A stretch of 64,000 nt of DNA from Danxiaibacter flavus (GCF_041060425.1 NZ_JAULBC010000012.1:70705-134704); one strand, 5' to 3'. Shown: positions 8,827-17,635, counted from the stretch's first letter. The notes: generated by a model not told the origin, from the sequence alone. A program made the numbers and translations.

Positions 8827-9747
8827 ATGAATAAAATAACCCTATTGTTTTGTGCAAGTTGCTTGTCAATACTATTTGCGTGCACAAAATCCACGAGTGG
8901 TGGAGAGCAGCAACAACCGCCTAACCCGCCAGATCCGCCCAATCCGCCTGGCACGCGCAGCAAGTTTGGCGTAAGTTTTCGTTTAGGCAATATAGATGTT
9001 CAGAAAGATGGCCGCATTGCATTTAAAGAAATGGCTGCGGGTGAATATCTGCGCTATTTGTTCTATGGGGCGTATGACTCAACCGGCGCTCTTGCCAGCA
9101 AGAAGGTGCAGGACCTTACCAATGGCGGCTCTGCTGCAGATTTTGGCGCTATAACGGATTCGCTTGCTCCGGGTAAGTACACTGTTATCCTCGGTGGAGG
9201 CAACATGAACATCTTTGATGCAAATAATAATGCTGACAACCTGGTAAACCTCCTCAAATTCTACAGCGGTGATTCGCAGGATGTATTTTATAAGAAGATC
9301 AACCTTATTGTAGGCTCAAAAGATACTGCTTACAGCGGCGTTCGCTTAAACAGGATCACCAGCGCCGTTGAAGTAAAGATCACTGACACGTTGCCACCAG
9401 TTGTTACGCAGATCTCCGTTAAGCTGGACAATCAACCCGTCTATTTTAGTCCGTATAACGATGCTGTAGTTGGTGTTGATTCTGTCTTGTTTTCCAGCGA
9501 TTACAACGTTTCGTCGGCGTCTATCGACTTCAACTGTTTTACTACTACCGGCAAACACTCGGTAACCATCACCGGCTATTCGGCTGATAATAAACCTGTG
9601 TATCAGAAAACAATTGAAAATGTTCAACTGGATCCCAACAAACAAACTGTATTGCAGGGAACCCTTTCCGATGCACCATATGGGCAACATCCCATGGTTG
9701 TTACAGTTGATCCGGATTATAGCGAAAGTATTACTTACAACTTCTAA
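8827..9747 (+). CDS. array lipoprotein 1 (paralogous family, fimbrillin-anchor-like?)
   Basis: 306 residues. The lipobox LSILFAC lipidates C19, and a proline-rich linker (about 30-46, PPNPPDPPNPP) precedes the folded part. Motifs shared with the next three genes are: FRLGNIDVQ, EMAAGEYLRYLFYGAYDSTG, ITDSLAPGKYTVILGG, KINLIVGSKDTAY with VRLNRITSAVEVKITDTLP, and a C-terminal ITGYSADN...LDPNKQTVLQGTL segment. The order (a vYDstG strand, a pGkYtvv strand, then ritg..v.l.D) recalls FimB/Mfa2-type fimbrillin-associated lipoproteins. That resemblance is from memory and weak. It is first in a four-gene array, directly behind a consensus promoter, with only 12 bp to gene 2. Confidence 0.8.
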   Translation: MNKITLLFCASCLSILFACTKSTSGGEQQQPPNPPDPPNPPGTRSKFGVSFRLGNIDVQKDGRIAFKEMAAGEYLRYLFYGAYDSTGALASKKVQDLTNGGSAADFGAITDSLAPGKYTVILGGGNMNIFDANNNADNLVNLLKFYSGDSQDVFYKKINLIVGSKDTAYSGVRLNRITSAVEVKITDTLPPVVTQISVKLDNQPVYFSPYNDAVVGVDSVLFSSDYNVSSASIDFNCFTTTGKHSVTITGYSADNKPVYQKTIENVQLDPNKQTVLQGTLSDAPYGQHPMVVTVDPDYSESITYNF

Positions 9748-9759
9748 ACCACATAATTT

Positions 9760-10677
9760 ATGAGTGGCCTTTCTTACATAAAAAAAATATTATGTGCATG
9801 CCTATGCGTTGTTGCGGTGGCATGCAATAAATCCTCTACCGCTCCGAATGAAAATGATAAACCTGATAAAACTGCGAACACATCAGCTGCAATACGCAAA
9901 TATGCTGTTCGTTTCAGCCTTGGAGATATCGATGTTTCGGATGGACGGACTGCAAACAGGGAAATGCCTGTAAGAAACTATCTGCATTACTTGTCTTATA
10001 GAGCTTATGATTCTACTGGTCGTTTGATAAGCAAAATTGTGCAGGACTCCATTTTAGCATATGCCGGACCTGACTTTGGAGTTATTAACGACTCGTTACC
10101 GGTTGGTGATTATACTATCGTGGTTGTGGGCGCTCAATACTATTCTGTTGAGTTTTATGATGATACCTTGTTAAGTAGGTTCAATTTATTCACCCGGCAT
10201 GAAGATGTCTGCTTAAAGAAATTTAATATAACCGTTTCAGAACATGACTCTATTGCAGCGCCTATAAAACTGGAACGAATAACGGGAGTTCTTGAAATAA
10301 ATCTAAAAGATACGCTGCACCCAGAAGTGAAAATGGAGAAGGTGTATGTTGACAGCACCTATTTACACATGCAAATAGCCACTGGTGAGCTTCAGTCTTC
10401 TATAACAGATTTTTTTCCCTCATGGGGCTCACTTGCCTATCCATATTCTTTCAGCATCGGCTACTTGGGGTCGAATACAACCCACACAGTTACTATTGTA
10501 GGTTGTGATATTAACGAACAACCAGTTGCTCAAAGGGTGATAACAGGCGTATATATCTATCCAAACAGAAAAACGATATTAACGGGAAGACTTTTTGACA
10601 CGTCTGACACTGGGGGCAAGAATGCTGGATCTCTGTGGGTGGACAAACGCACCGGTTCCATAAACCAGAAGTTTTAA
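9760..10677 (+). CDS. array lipoprotein 2 (paralogous family)
   Basis: 305 residues, lipidated at C22 (VVAVAC). It shares the array motifs FSLGDIDV, EMPVRNYLHYLSYRAYDSTG, INDSLPVGDYTIVVVG, KKFNITVSEHDS, LERITGVLEINLKDTLHPE and IYPNRKTILTGRLFD. A short Thr/Asn/Lys-rich linker replaces the proline run of copy 1. It follows copy 1 by 12 bp and must share its transcript. Function unknown; exported and membrane-anchored by its lipobox. The middle third, around the DNNAD/ADxxDTTL loop, differs most among copies and could be the ligand- or partner-specific surface. Confidence 0.78.
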   Translation: MSGLSYIKKILCACLCVVAVACNKSSTAPNENDKPDKTANTSAAIRKYAVRFSLGDIDVSDGRTANREMPVRNYLHYLSYRAYDSTGRLISKIVQDSILAYAGPDFGVINDSLPVGDYTIVVVGAQYYSVEFYDDTLLSRFNLFTRHEDVCLKKFNITVSEHDSIAAPIKLERITGVLEINLKDTLHPEVKMEKVYVDSTYLHMQIATGELQSSITDFFPSWGSLAYPYSFSIGYLGSNTTHTVTIVGCDINEQPVAQRVITGVYIYPNRKTILTGRLFDTSDTGGKNAGSLWVDKRTGSINQKF

Positions 10678-10764
10678 ACTTTTAATCTTATGTGTTGTGG
10701 TTGTGAGTAATGAAACAACTCAACGAATCAACTGCATTTATCCTCAGTCTAAATAAGAAACTAT

Positions 10765-11688
10765 ATGCCGGTTTTCTCGCCAACTAAAATGATTTTATCA
10801 ATTTGTCTCTTAACGCTGGGAGCAGCATGTACAAAATCGATAAACGACGTTCCTCCAAATAACAATGCTGCCAGCCCGATTGAATCTTCGGCTTCAACTA
10901 AAAATTTTAAGGTGCAGTTTCAGATTGGAAATCTTGAAGTTTTAAATGGTAGGCATGCAAATAAGGAAATGCCGCTTAAAGACTATTTAAAACACTTATA
11001 TTATGCAGCCTTCGATTCAACTGGTCGTCGAGTTAGCAAAATTGAGCAGGATTCTTCAATTAATGAGCTTGGTGCAACATTGGGAGTAATCAATGATTCA
11101 TTGCCAGCCGGCAAATATACCGTCATGCTTATTGGTACAGCGTCTTGGTTTGCTACGGACAACAGCGACACCACTCTTGCCAGTATGTACTTCAAGCCAT
11201 TGGGAGGGGAAGCATTTTTTAAAAAAATCACTATCACGGTTGGTGAAGCTGATACAGCCATTTCAAATATCAGACTTGAGCGAGTTACCGGGGAGTTGGA
11301 ACTCAGGTTGACTGATACATTATCATCTGAAATTACCTGGGTATCGGTGATAGTTAATTATTTGGATCAGGCTTACTATGTGGCGGCGGACACATTGGGG
11401 CAATGGGGAGCTTCAAGCCAAGGCGTTCCGTATAGCCGTGATGTTAATCCTCTGGTAAGTATAAAACTCAGCATCTTAGGATCTGACGCTAAACAGCAGA
11501 TCGTTTTGCATGCTTACGACAAAAATGGTGCAAAGATCTATCAAAAATTAATAAAGGATGTGGTGATTAAACCAAACCAGAAGCTTATTCTGCAGGGTGA
11601 CCTGGCCGCTCAGGATAGTACTGTTGCCGGACAGCCGGTTATTTTCGACCCCGATTATGCTGGCGAACCAATCATAAAAAATTTCTAA
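10765..11688 (+). CDS. array lipoprotein 3 (paralogous family)
   Basis: 307 residues, lipidated at C22 (TLGAAC). A start at Met9 (10789) would also leave a full signal peptide. It shares FQIGNLEVLNGR, EMPLKDYLKHLYYAAFDSTG, INDSLPAGKYTVMLIG, FFKKITITVGEADTA, LERVTGELELRLTDTLSSE and IKPNQKLILQGDL with its neighbours. It is separated from copy 2 by 87 bp that contain nothing recognised. A GC-rich hairpin lies just after its stop codon (11711), so copy 4 may be partly uncoupled from copies 1-3. No enzyme motif is visible. Confidence 0.78.
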   Translation: MPVFSPTKMILSICLLTLGAACTKSINDVPPNNNAASPIESSASTKNFKVQFQIGNLEVLNGRHANKEMPLKDYLKHLYYAAFDSTGRRVSKIEQDSSINELGATLGVINDSLPAGKYTVMLIGTASWFATDNSDTTLASMYFKPLGGEAFFKKITITVGEADTAISNIRLERVTGELELRLTDTLSSEITWVSVIVNYLDQAYYVAADTLGQWGASSQGVPYSRDVNPLVSIKLSILGSDAKQQIVLHAYDKNGAKIYQKLIKDVVIKPNQKLILQGDLAAQDSTVAGQPVIFDPDYAGEPIIKNF

Positions 11689-11710
11689 ATCATATACCCA
11701 ATGTTAAACT

Positions 11711-11744
11711 TAATGCCGGCTGGCAACACCCGGCATTACTTTTC
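11711..11744 (+). terminator. intra-array hairpin, terminator or attenuator
   Basis: TAATGCCGG (11711-11719) pairs with CCGGCATTA (11730-11738), and the loop is about 10 nt. It is followed by a short interrupted T run (CTTTTC). The same AATGCCGG/CCGGCATT stem with similar flanks appears at 13480-13505. Confidence 0.55.
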
Positions 11745-11809
11745 ACAAGCTCTTCAAACTAACATCTTAACAATACTATTATTCAACAAAATTCAAAATC
11801 AAAACTGCA

Positions 11810-12739
11810 ATGTCAAACATCTCTAACGTCAAAAAATTATTATGGGCATGTCTTTGCATTATTGGCGTGGCATGTACTAAAACGTCCACGTCACCTGAAT
11901 CAAGTAACAACCCTACGCCGCCGGTAAATCCTTCAGTAAGCGCCAAATTGTATCCGGTTAATTTTAGTCTTGGCGATATTGAAGTGTCTAATAGCAGGAT
12001 CGCAAGCAAGGAAGTTGCAGCCAGAAGTTATCTGCGTTATGTGTTGTATATCGCTTATGACTCAGCCGGCCATCTGGCGAGCAAGGTGGAGCAGGATTCA
12101 AGTTACAGTCAACATCTTGGCGCTGAGTTTGGAATAATCAGAGATTCACTTCCTGCCGGCAATTACACTATTGTTATGATTGGAAGTCGTGGCAAACCAT
12201 ATATGGGTGATAGCAGTGAATCGTTTTTGAATAAATTCTTTGTGCAGACTGCGGGTGATGAAATATTTTATAAAAAATTCAATGCTGTCGTGGGTGTGAA
12301 AGATACAGCAACAACGAGCGTGAAGCTTTCGCGTATTACCGGGGAGCTACAGTTAAATCTTACTGACTCACTTCCGGCTGAAGCGCAGCTTGTAAGAATG
12401 ACACTTGACAATTTCCCCTTGTATTATTATCCAGGAGGAGATTCAGTGGGCAATATTGTTCCTCTTGGTTGGGCATGGCGTTATAATCGCGCAGAAAACC
12501 CATTATTTAACATTTCCAGTAGCATCTTTGGTTCTAATCAACCACATACCATTACAATTGAGGGCCTGACTGAGAATTACGAGACTGTGTGCGAGAAAGT
12601 GGTTCGTAATGTGTACGTTTATCCTAATAAGAGAACACTTTTAAAAGGGTCAATAAACACGGATTTCAGCGGAGCGATGACAGTATCTATTGATACAACC
12701 TATTCAGAAACAATTATTCAAAATTTTAAAAAGAAATAA
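11810..12739 (+). CDS. array lipoprotein 4 (paralogous family)
   Basis: 309 residues, lipidated at C22 (IIGVAC). It is closest to copy 2 at the N-terminus: both have the pattern KKxLxACLCxxxVAC. It carries FSLGDIEV, EVAARSYLRYVLYIAYDSAG, IRDSLPAGNYTIVMIGS, FYKKFNAVVGVKDTA, LSRITGELQLNLTDSLP and VYPNKRTLLKGSI. It is preceded by a 121-bp gap with a hairpin and followed by a stem-loop at 12752. The last gene of the array; function unknown. Confidence 0.78.
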   Translation: MSNISNVKKLLWACLCIIGVACTKTSTSPESSNNPTPPVNPSVSAKLYPVNFSLGDIEVSNSRIASKEVAARSYLRYVLYIAYDSAGHLASKVEQDSSYSQHLGAEFGIIRDSLPAGNYTIVMIGSRGKPYMGDSSESFLNKFFVQTAGDEIFYKKFNAVVGVKDTATTSVKLSRITGELQLNLTDSLPAEAQLVRMTLDNFPLYYYPGGDSVGNIVPLGWAWRYNRAENPLFNISSSIFGSNQPHTITIEGLTENYETVCEKVVRNVYVYPNKRTLLKGSINTDFSGAMTVSIDTTYSETIIQNFKKK

Positions 12740-12751
12740 TAACAACCTAAC

Positions 12752-12780
12752 GCAGCGGCAGGCGGACAACCTGTCGCTGC
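12752..12780 (+). terminator. stem-loop after the lipoprotein array
   Basis: GCAGCGGCAGG (12752-12762) pairs with CCTGTCGCTGC (12770-12780), allowing one G-T pair. The T content after the stem is low (ATATTTAGTTT), so it may be a weak terminator or an RNA-stabilising 3' end. Confidence 0.5.
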
Positions 12781-13022
12781 ATATTTAGTTTGAAGACACA
12801 TTCAGGTTAAACCACATAATTCTAAAATCAAATCGGCTCCTTCTCCATTTAGCTCATCTTGCAACCTCATACCCGGTGCGCACACCCGCTACACTCTTAT
12901 ACAGCATCGTTTTCAACTCTGATGAAAATATGCATCCGTCACCACTTCACTTTAACATGCAGATCGATAGCCGAAGGCTACATTGCGTGCTATCTGATTT
13001 TCCGATTGGCGTAATAAGAAAT

Positions 13023-13069
13023 AAAAAGTATTTGTCCTACAACTGCGAGTTGTAGGACAAATACTTTTT
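13023..13069. repeat. perfect 22-bp hairpin with 3-nt loop
   Basis: The left arm (13023-13044, from AAAAAGTATTTG) and the right arm (13048-13069, ending CAAATACTTTTT) are exact reverse complements with a GCG loop. The T-rich ends on both strands would permit bidirectional termination. No gene ends close by on the plus strand except the array, 280 bp upstream. Confidence 0.8.
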
Positions 13070-13133
13070 CCCTCCAAATTGGTTTCTGCCGCATATTAAG
13101 GTGATAAATAATATTGCAATTCACAAATTTTAA

Positions 13134-13164
13134 TTTGCTTGTTCCAACGTTAAGCATATATTTG
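13134..13164 (+). promoter_or_regulatory. orphan Bacteroidota-type promoter
   Basis: TTTG at 13134-13137, 19 bp, TATATTTG at 13157-13164. The 14 nt AAATTTTAATTTGC and the 10 nt TATATTTGTC are identical to the array promoter at 8701-8731, but the spacer differs. No coding sequence follows on this strand; the next gene is on the opposite strand at 13578. Confidence 0.7.
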
Positions 13165-13170
13165 TCTTGT

Positions 13171-13513
13171 AACCGTATCCAACCTGTGAAAATTCTTCAC
13201 ATCAGATCCATTTACAAAGAATCAAGTTTTCTTTTCCCATTGAAGTAACTATTTGCTAATCAGTTTTTTACCTGACCTGAAAGTCAATGTCGTCCAATAT
13301 AAAACAAAGGCGGAGGACTTATAATACCTAGATTCTACAGGCGACCAGGTTTTGAAGAGACGATTGTGCAGGACTTTTAAATTTATTCGCGCTTAAGAAA
13401 TAAAAAAATGCGCTACCCTTTCGGGGGAAGTAGGCTACATTTGCACATTTTTTGAAATCCCATACCTTTTGTGAAATTTAATGCCGGCCAGCAATGCCCG
13501 GCATTTCTTTTTT
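13171..13513 (+). ncRNA. possible non-coding transcript or remnant of a fifth array unit
   Basis: Bounded by the orphan promoter (13134-13164) and the terminator-like hairpin (13480-13513), both of which have counterparts in the lipoprotein array. Only frames of 14-15 codons are seen inside. It is either a small RNA of about 340 nt or what is left after deletion of an array gene. Existence of the RNA is inference. Confidence 0.3.
13480..13513 (+). terminator. rho-independent terminator-like hairpin
   Basis: AATGCCGG (13480-13487) pairs with CCGGCATT (13498-13505) and is followed by TCTTTTTTC. The stem and flanks resemble the hairpin at 11711-11738. It could also serve the minus-strand antiporter gene ending at 13578. 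Confidence 0.7.
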
Positions 13514-13577
13514 CTATGTGGTGTCACTTTGTAACATGATATGCATTAGGAACAAGGTTGCCCGGGTATGTTTTGGC

Positions 13578-14663
13578 CTAATCCATAAAAAACAATGTAA
13601 CCCCAAAGATGGCATACACTGCAATAAGCAATACCCCTAAGTACCAGGTTGATTTACCATGATTGGAAGTCAATGCCACCGTTAACGTTCCAAAAAGCAG
13701 CATAAAAATGAGGCCGCCTGTAAAGCTAAGATCTATGGGGGCGGGCGCGATGAAATAACTAAGTATTACCATTAACGGAGTAACAAAAAGCGCAATCTGT
13801 GCCGAGCTTCCCATAGCAATGCCCACGCTTATATCCAGCTTGTTCTTTTTGGCAGCTGAAAAGGCTGCCATCATTTCTGCAGCAGCACCAACAATGGGAA
13901 TAATGATGAAACCGATAAAACCTTGCGACAAACCTATTTTAGAAGCTGCATCCTGTACTCCTTCCACAAAAATTTCACTCACAATTGCAATGCAGGTGGC
14001 GGATATGGCGAGTACAATCAGCGAGATGTTCAGCGGCCATACATGTTCCTCTCCTTCATGACCGGTTTCTTCTGATTTGAAAAAGTCAGCATGCGTTTTT
14101 AAGGAGAACAACAAACTCAGCAGGTAAATCGCCATTAACAAAATAGAAATACCAAGACTGATCTGTCCCATCGCCGGCATGTTTTCTTCTTTTGAAACTT
14201 TAGCCACAACCGTTGGTACCATTAGCGCAATGCACACAATGAACAACAATGAAGACTGGATGAATGCATTCAGCTTATTAAAATTTTGCACCCTGAATTT
14301 TAATCCGCCGATAAGAAAAGAAACTCCCAGCATGAAAAGTGAATTGGTGACCACAGCGCCCGCAATGGATGCTTTTACAAGCTCTGTCAACCCCTGCCGG
14401 AGTGCAGCAATAAAAATCACCAGTTCGGTAAGATTGCCAAGCGTTGCATTAAGTAAGCCGCCGACTGTGTCACCGGTTTTGGCAGCAATACCTTCTGTTG
14501 AGTGCGATAAAAAACCGGCGAGCGGAATAATTGCTAATAGTGATAGCACAAACATAGTGGTATGCGACGCGCCATGTGTCCACTCAAGTACCAACACAAC
14601 CGGTATAAATATGCCCATCCAGAAAATGGGTGTTGATTTGATGTCTTTCAAAAACTGGTGCAT
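13578..14663 (-). CDS. cax: calcium/proton antiporter (CAX family)
   Basis: Inner-membrane Ca2+/H+ exchanger that expels calcium using the proton gradient. It has 361 residues and about 11 hydrophobic segments in two inverted halves. The first alpha repeat has the expected GNLTELVIFIAAL (residues 76-88). The second repeat (about 259-293) reads GAAAEMMAAFSAA, with the later SVGIAMGSSAQIALFV. The usual N and H of the second GNAAEH motif are here A and M, a deviation from well-studied members. An acidic-histidine loop lies between the halves (EETGHEGEEH, about 198-207). It is transcribed toward the lipoprotein array and away from the potassium channel gene's 3' end. Confidence 0.92.
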   Translation of the reverse strand: MHQFLKDIKSTPIFWMGIFIPVVLVLEWTHGASHTTMFVLSLLAIIPLAGFLSHSTEGIAAKTGDTVGGLLNATLGNLTELVIFIAALRQGLTELVKASIAGAVVTNSLFMLGVSFLIGGLKFRVQNFNKLNAFIQSSLLFIVCIALMVPTVVAKVSKEENMPAMGQISLGISILLMAIYLLSLLFSLKTHADFFKSEETGHEGEEHVWPLNISLIVLAISATCIAIVSEIFVEGVQDAASKIGLSQGFIGFIIIPIVGAAAEMMAAFSAAKKNKLDISVGIAMGSSAQIALFVTPLMVILSYFIAPAPIDLSFTGGLIFMLLFGTLTVALTSNHGKSTWYLGVLLIAVYAIFGVTLFFMD

Positions 14664-14715
14664 AAGATAGGGGCATTACATGTTGTATAATAAAGGCTCG
14701 TACTAAGCCCAATAA

Positions 14716-15387
14716 TCATTTTTCTTTTTTTGTTCTTGACGATTCAAATTCCATAGACACGAGTCTCGCAATCAAAATGGCAGGGTATAACTGACCGATC
14801 AATGCTTCCAGGTTGGCAAGTGACCGGCTGAATGGTAATGCCGGGCTAATGTCGCCATAACCAACGGTGGTAAGCGTAACAAGACTGAAGTACATAAATT
14901 CCTTTCTGTCAGCAGAACTCAACCCTTTAAAAGCGATTTCCCCTTTCAACAGGAAAATAGAATGATATAAAAGCGCGAATATGAAGCTGATAAGCAGGTA
15001 TACAACGATGGCCCCAAAAATACGATGTACAGTAACCGGACCTTCGCCAAATGTACGCAGCAGCACCACCCAGCTCAGGAGAATGCAATAAAATGCGGTA
15101 GTCAGATTATCTGCGACTGCAAATCCTGCCGAGCGCAATACTATACCTGCGGCGAGTAAAATCAGCAATATAAGCGTGATCCTTTTAAGTCGTGGATTTT
15201 TCAGCAACAGGAACATGCCGGCAACAAGCAAAGAAATATAGAAGAAGAGAAAAATGACCTGGCCAAAAACCGTTTTTTGACCAAGCGGGATAATAATGAA
15301 AATATGCGCCGCCAGAACAACCAGTAAAACGGTAAGGCTCGTTTCCTGTGCCCAAAACTGCTGGAAATTTTTTCCAATAGGTTTCAT
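14716..15387 (-). CDS. two-pore-type potassium channel protein
   Basis: 223 residues with about six hydrophobic segments. The last two flank the selectivity filter TTVGYGD (173-179), typical of K+ channels of the Ion_trans_2 group. A short cytosolic tail ends EFESSRTKKEK, with no RCK or cyclic-nucleotide domain, so gating regulation is not visible. It lies 52 bp upstream of the Ca2+/H+ antiporter gene on the same strand, and the two could be co-transcribed as an ion-homeostasis pair. Confidence 0.9.
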   Translation of the reverse strand: MKPIGKNFQQFWAQETSLTVLLVVLAAHIFIIIPLGQKTVFGQVIFLFFYISLLVAGMFLLLKNPRLKRITLILLILLAAGIVLRSAGFAVADNLTTAFYCILLSWVVLLRTFGEGPVTVHRIFGAIVVYLLISFIFALLYHSIFLLKGEIAFKGLSSADRKEFMYFSLVTLTTVGYGDISPALPFSRSLANLEALIGQLYPAILIARLVSMEFESSRTKKEK

Positions 15388-15567
15388 CTGTTGTGTCAGG
15401 GGGATTAATGTACAACCAAATCATTCATTTGAAATAGTACAACAGATTACCAGGGGCGATTGTTTATGGGATAACCCTTTAACCGTTAAACCGGAAAAAT
15501 TGCGGGTGGACTATTTGAGATTTAATACCAATATTGCGAGGCAAGCTTTAGAGTACTTTTTACCATA

Positions 15568-15826
15568 ATCCCTTCGGGCAATGTCATTAAGTTAAGAGAT
15601 TTCATATCAAACGCTTATAAAATATCACCATCAGTTCTATATTCGGGAGACCTCTCCTGTCGTCGAGGTGACGTTGAGGTTGCAGACTTGCTCATTATTC
15701 TGTACTTGGTATTGATGCTGTTGTGATTACTTTTTCTGATAAGCCAGGATCGTCATATCGACGATAGGAGATATCTCCAAAGTTGAAGATGTCTGTGCTT
15801 AACTTAATGACATTGCCCAAAGGGAT
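15568..15826. mobile_element. MITE-like palindromic element (259 bp)
   Basis: Terminal inverted repeats of 29 nt with one mismatch (15568-15596, starting ATCCCTTCGGGCAATGTC; 15798-15826, ending GACATTGCCCAAAGGGAT). Inside lies a second inverted pair of 28 nt (15646-15673 and 15751-15778) with about five mismatches, so the whole unit can fold into one long hairpin. No coding capacity. A non-autonomous transposon is the best explanation; no clear target duplication was found. Confidence 0.65.
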
Positions 15827-15960
15827 GATATTATTCTAAGCCATGTTGTTTAGTTAAGCCTGCATCGCCACTTTTCGAAAAGACTCCTGCTGTACCAAAG
15901 ACAGTTCTGTGGTCAGAATTATTGCCAGATTGTAATTTGTTTGGGAATCTTGGTCTGCTC

Positions 15961-16055
15961 TCTATGCATCTCTGTGCCTTCTCCATGTTGCTCTGTGTAA
16001 CTAAAAAATGCAGTTACACAGGAAAGACACAAGTAGATACGGAGTTGCACGGAGG
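15961..16055. repeat. intergenic repeat family C
   Basis: GCTCTGTGTAACT (about 15990-16002) is answered by AGTTACACAGGA (about 16012-16023), with further CTCTGTGCC/GGAG fragments. The same words recur at 24045-24110 and 56088-56180. Confidence 0.7.
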
Positions 16056-16076
16056 CTTGTAAAACGAGTATCACGC

Positions 16077-17186
16077 TCATTTCCGCGATAAAATTTGTCG
16101 TATTGCTTTTTCATATGCCGTAGCATGCTGCATCATACCAATATCGTTTGGATGAATGCCATCTACGGTAGATTCTGCACCAAGCCCAATTGCTTTTGCC
16201 GTTAGCAGATAGATGTTTTTTATGCCGGATGATTTCATGTCTGTAAAAGTCCGCTGAAGTACTTTGTTCACCCGTTCACATTCAGCCAGGGTTGCACTAT
16301 CCAAGCTTACGGAAGCAATGCCACAACTGTGCTCTGTTAACAAGATGGGTGTTGCCGGATGTTTTGACTGCAGGCTTTTAACCGATGCCTGTATGCGGGC
16401 CCGAACGGTGTCGTCAGGAAATTGATCTCTTGCAGTAAGATTGGGTAAACAATCAAGCACAAAAACAGAAGCCTCCGCTTCATTCAGAAGATCTGTTACT
16501 GCCGGTTCCAACCGGCCGTTTCCTGAGAAGCCAAGATTGATCACCGGCAAATCCAGCTTCCGGCCAAGAATATTCGTCCATGCAAGTCCGGGTCTGCTGG
16601 CACATGCGCCCTGTAATATTGAAGTGCCATACAAGACCAGCGGTTTCTTGTCACCAACCTTCGGAAAAACAACAGGATCCTTTTCCGGAGTGCCGATCTC
16701 CAGCCATTTTACTGTATTGTAAAGCGGTAAATACAGCCTGAAAAAAGTAAGTGGTGTTGCCGACTGAATATTGGTAAAGCGATAAGTGATGGTGTCTGAA
16801 AAATTGTATTTGCCTCTCGCCCAATGCCATTCTCCCTGTTTGTCTTTGGCGTAAAGATCAACGCCACTTACGCCGGTGGATGGCATGTGTGGCATGTTTA
16901 ATCCGCCGCTTACAGCATAACGGACCACAATTTCTTTTGCATTGGTGGTGAAATCAATATATTCTCCCGCAGTATTGTGGGAAAGATTCCAGACTTCGGT
17001 ACGAACTGTTTTTTCTGCTTTTGCAGGCAATCTGTCGTAGGGCCTGGAAAGCTCAGTTTGCCAGGCCCGGCCTTGTACTACAGGAAAATCAGCTGAGAGC
17101 GGATTTTGCCAGCGAATGGTTTCCTGGGCGTTTAATGACGAAATGCCTGTAACTATTAGCAGTGTCAATATTATTGTTGATTTCAT
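16077..17186 (-). CDS. secreted SGNH/GDSL-like hydrolase with GxDLY domain
   Basis: Probable carbohydrate esterase. It is 369 residues from the ATG; a TTG two codons upstream is less likely. A signal peptide covers about 1-21 (ending LNAQ). The N-terminal beta domain carries GVDLY (108-112), the hallmark of the GxDLY module (PF14607). The SGNH domain follows: nucleophile Ser189 in YGTSILQG, GFSGNG (219-224) as the glycine block, an Asn in DCLPN, and Asp342/His345 in DGIHPND. Periplasmic deacylation of glycans fits its place beside glycosidases, but the substrate is unknown. It stands alone, with repeat-filled gaps on both sides. Confidence 0.88.
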   Translation of the reverse strand: MKSTIILTLLIVTGISSLNAQETIRWQNPLSADFPVVQGRAWQTELSRPYDRLPAKAEKTVRTEVWNLSHNTAGEYIDFTTNAKEIVVRYAVSGGLNMPHMPSTGVSGVDLYAKDKQGEWHWARGKYNFSDTITYRFTNIQSATPLTFFRLYLPLYNTVKWLEIGTPEKDPVVFPKVGDKKPLVLYGTSILQGACASRPGLAWTNILGRKLDLPVINLGFSGNGRLEPAVTDLLNEAEASVFVLDCLPNLTARDQFPDDTVRARIQASVKSLQSKHPATPILLTEHSCGIASVSLDSATLAECERVNKVLQRTFTDMKSSGIKNIYLLTAKAIGLGAESTVDGIHPNDIGMMQHATAYEKAIRQILSRK

Positions 17187-17370
17187 ATGCAATGTTGGTT
17201 GATAAGGTTAGCCGATGTGGTTTAGATGCGATGATTATTTGGGTATTACCTTTCACATCATTTATCATCCAAGATCGTTAAATAACGCAACATATCGAAA
17301 TAATGAAACAGGTTTCGTTCTTTCACAGAGCAAGCGGTTGTACATAGATGGAGCTTCTAATCTCCCTTTT

Positions 17371-17490
17371 ATTGCTTGCGCCCTTACAGGGCTTGATCGG
17401 TATTTGCTGTTTATTTTCATAGGGCGTTGCCCCATCCATAGGGCGTTGCCCCATGCTAGTGCTTCGACCCTTTCAGGGTCGGTCACGACG
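17371..17490. repeat. composite repeat, D part
   Basis: Contains CCCTTACAGGGC, two adjacent copies of CATAGGGCGTTGCCCCAT-type words, and CTAGTGCTTCGACCCTTTC. Reverse-complement or degraded versions occur at 43225-43325, 49020-49060, 49255-49365 and 51655-51745. Confidence 0.75.
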
Positions 17491-17635
17491 GAGTATTACC
17501 TGGAGAAAGTTAGTTATCATGTGAGGCCTTATATGTCCTTATATTTTTATGGGGATTACCTCATCTGTCGCTTCAGTTTAAGATGATCTTAGATTTCGGA
17601 AAATGGCCCGGGCAGGCCTCTTATATTCCCTTGCA

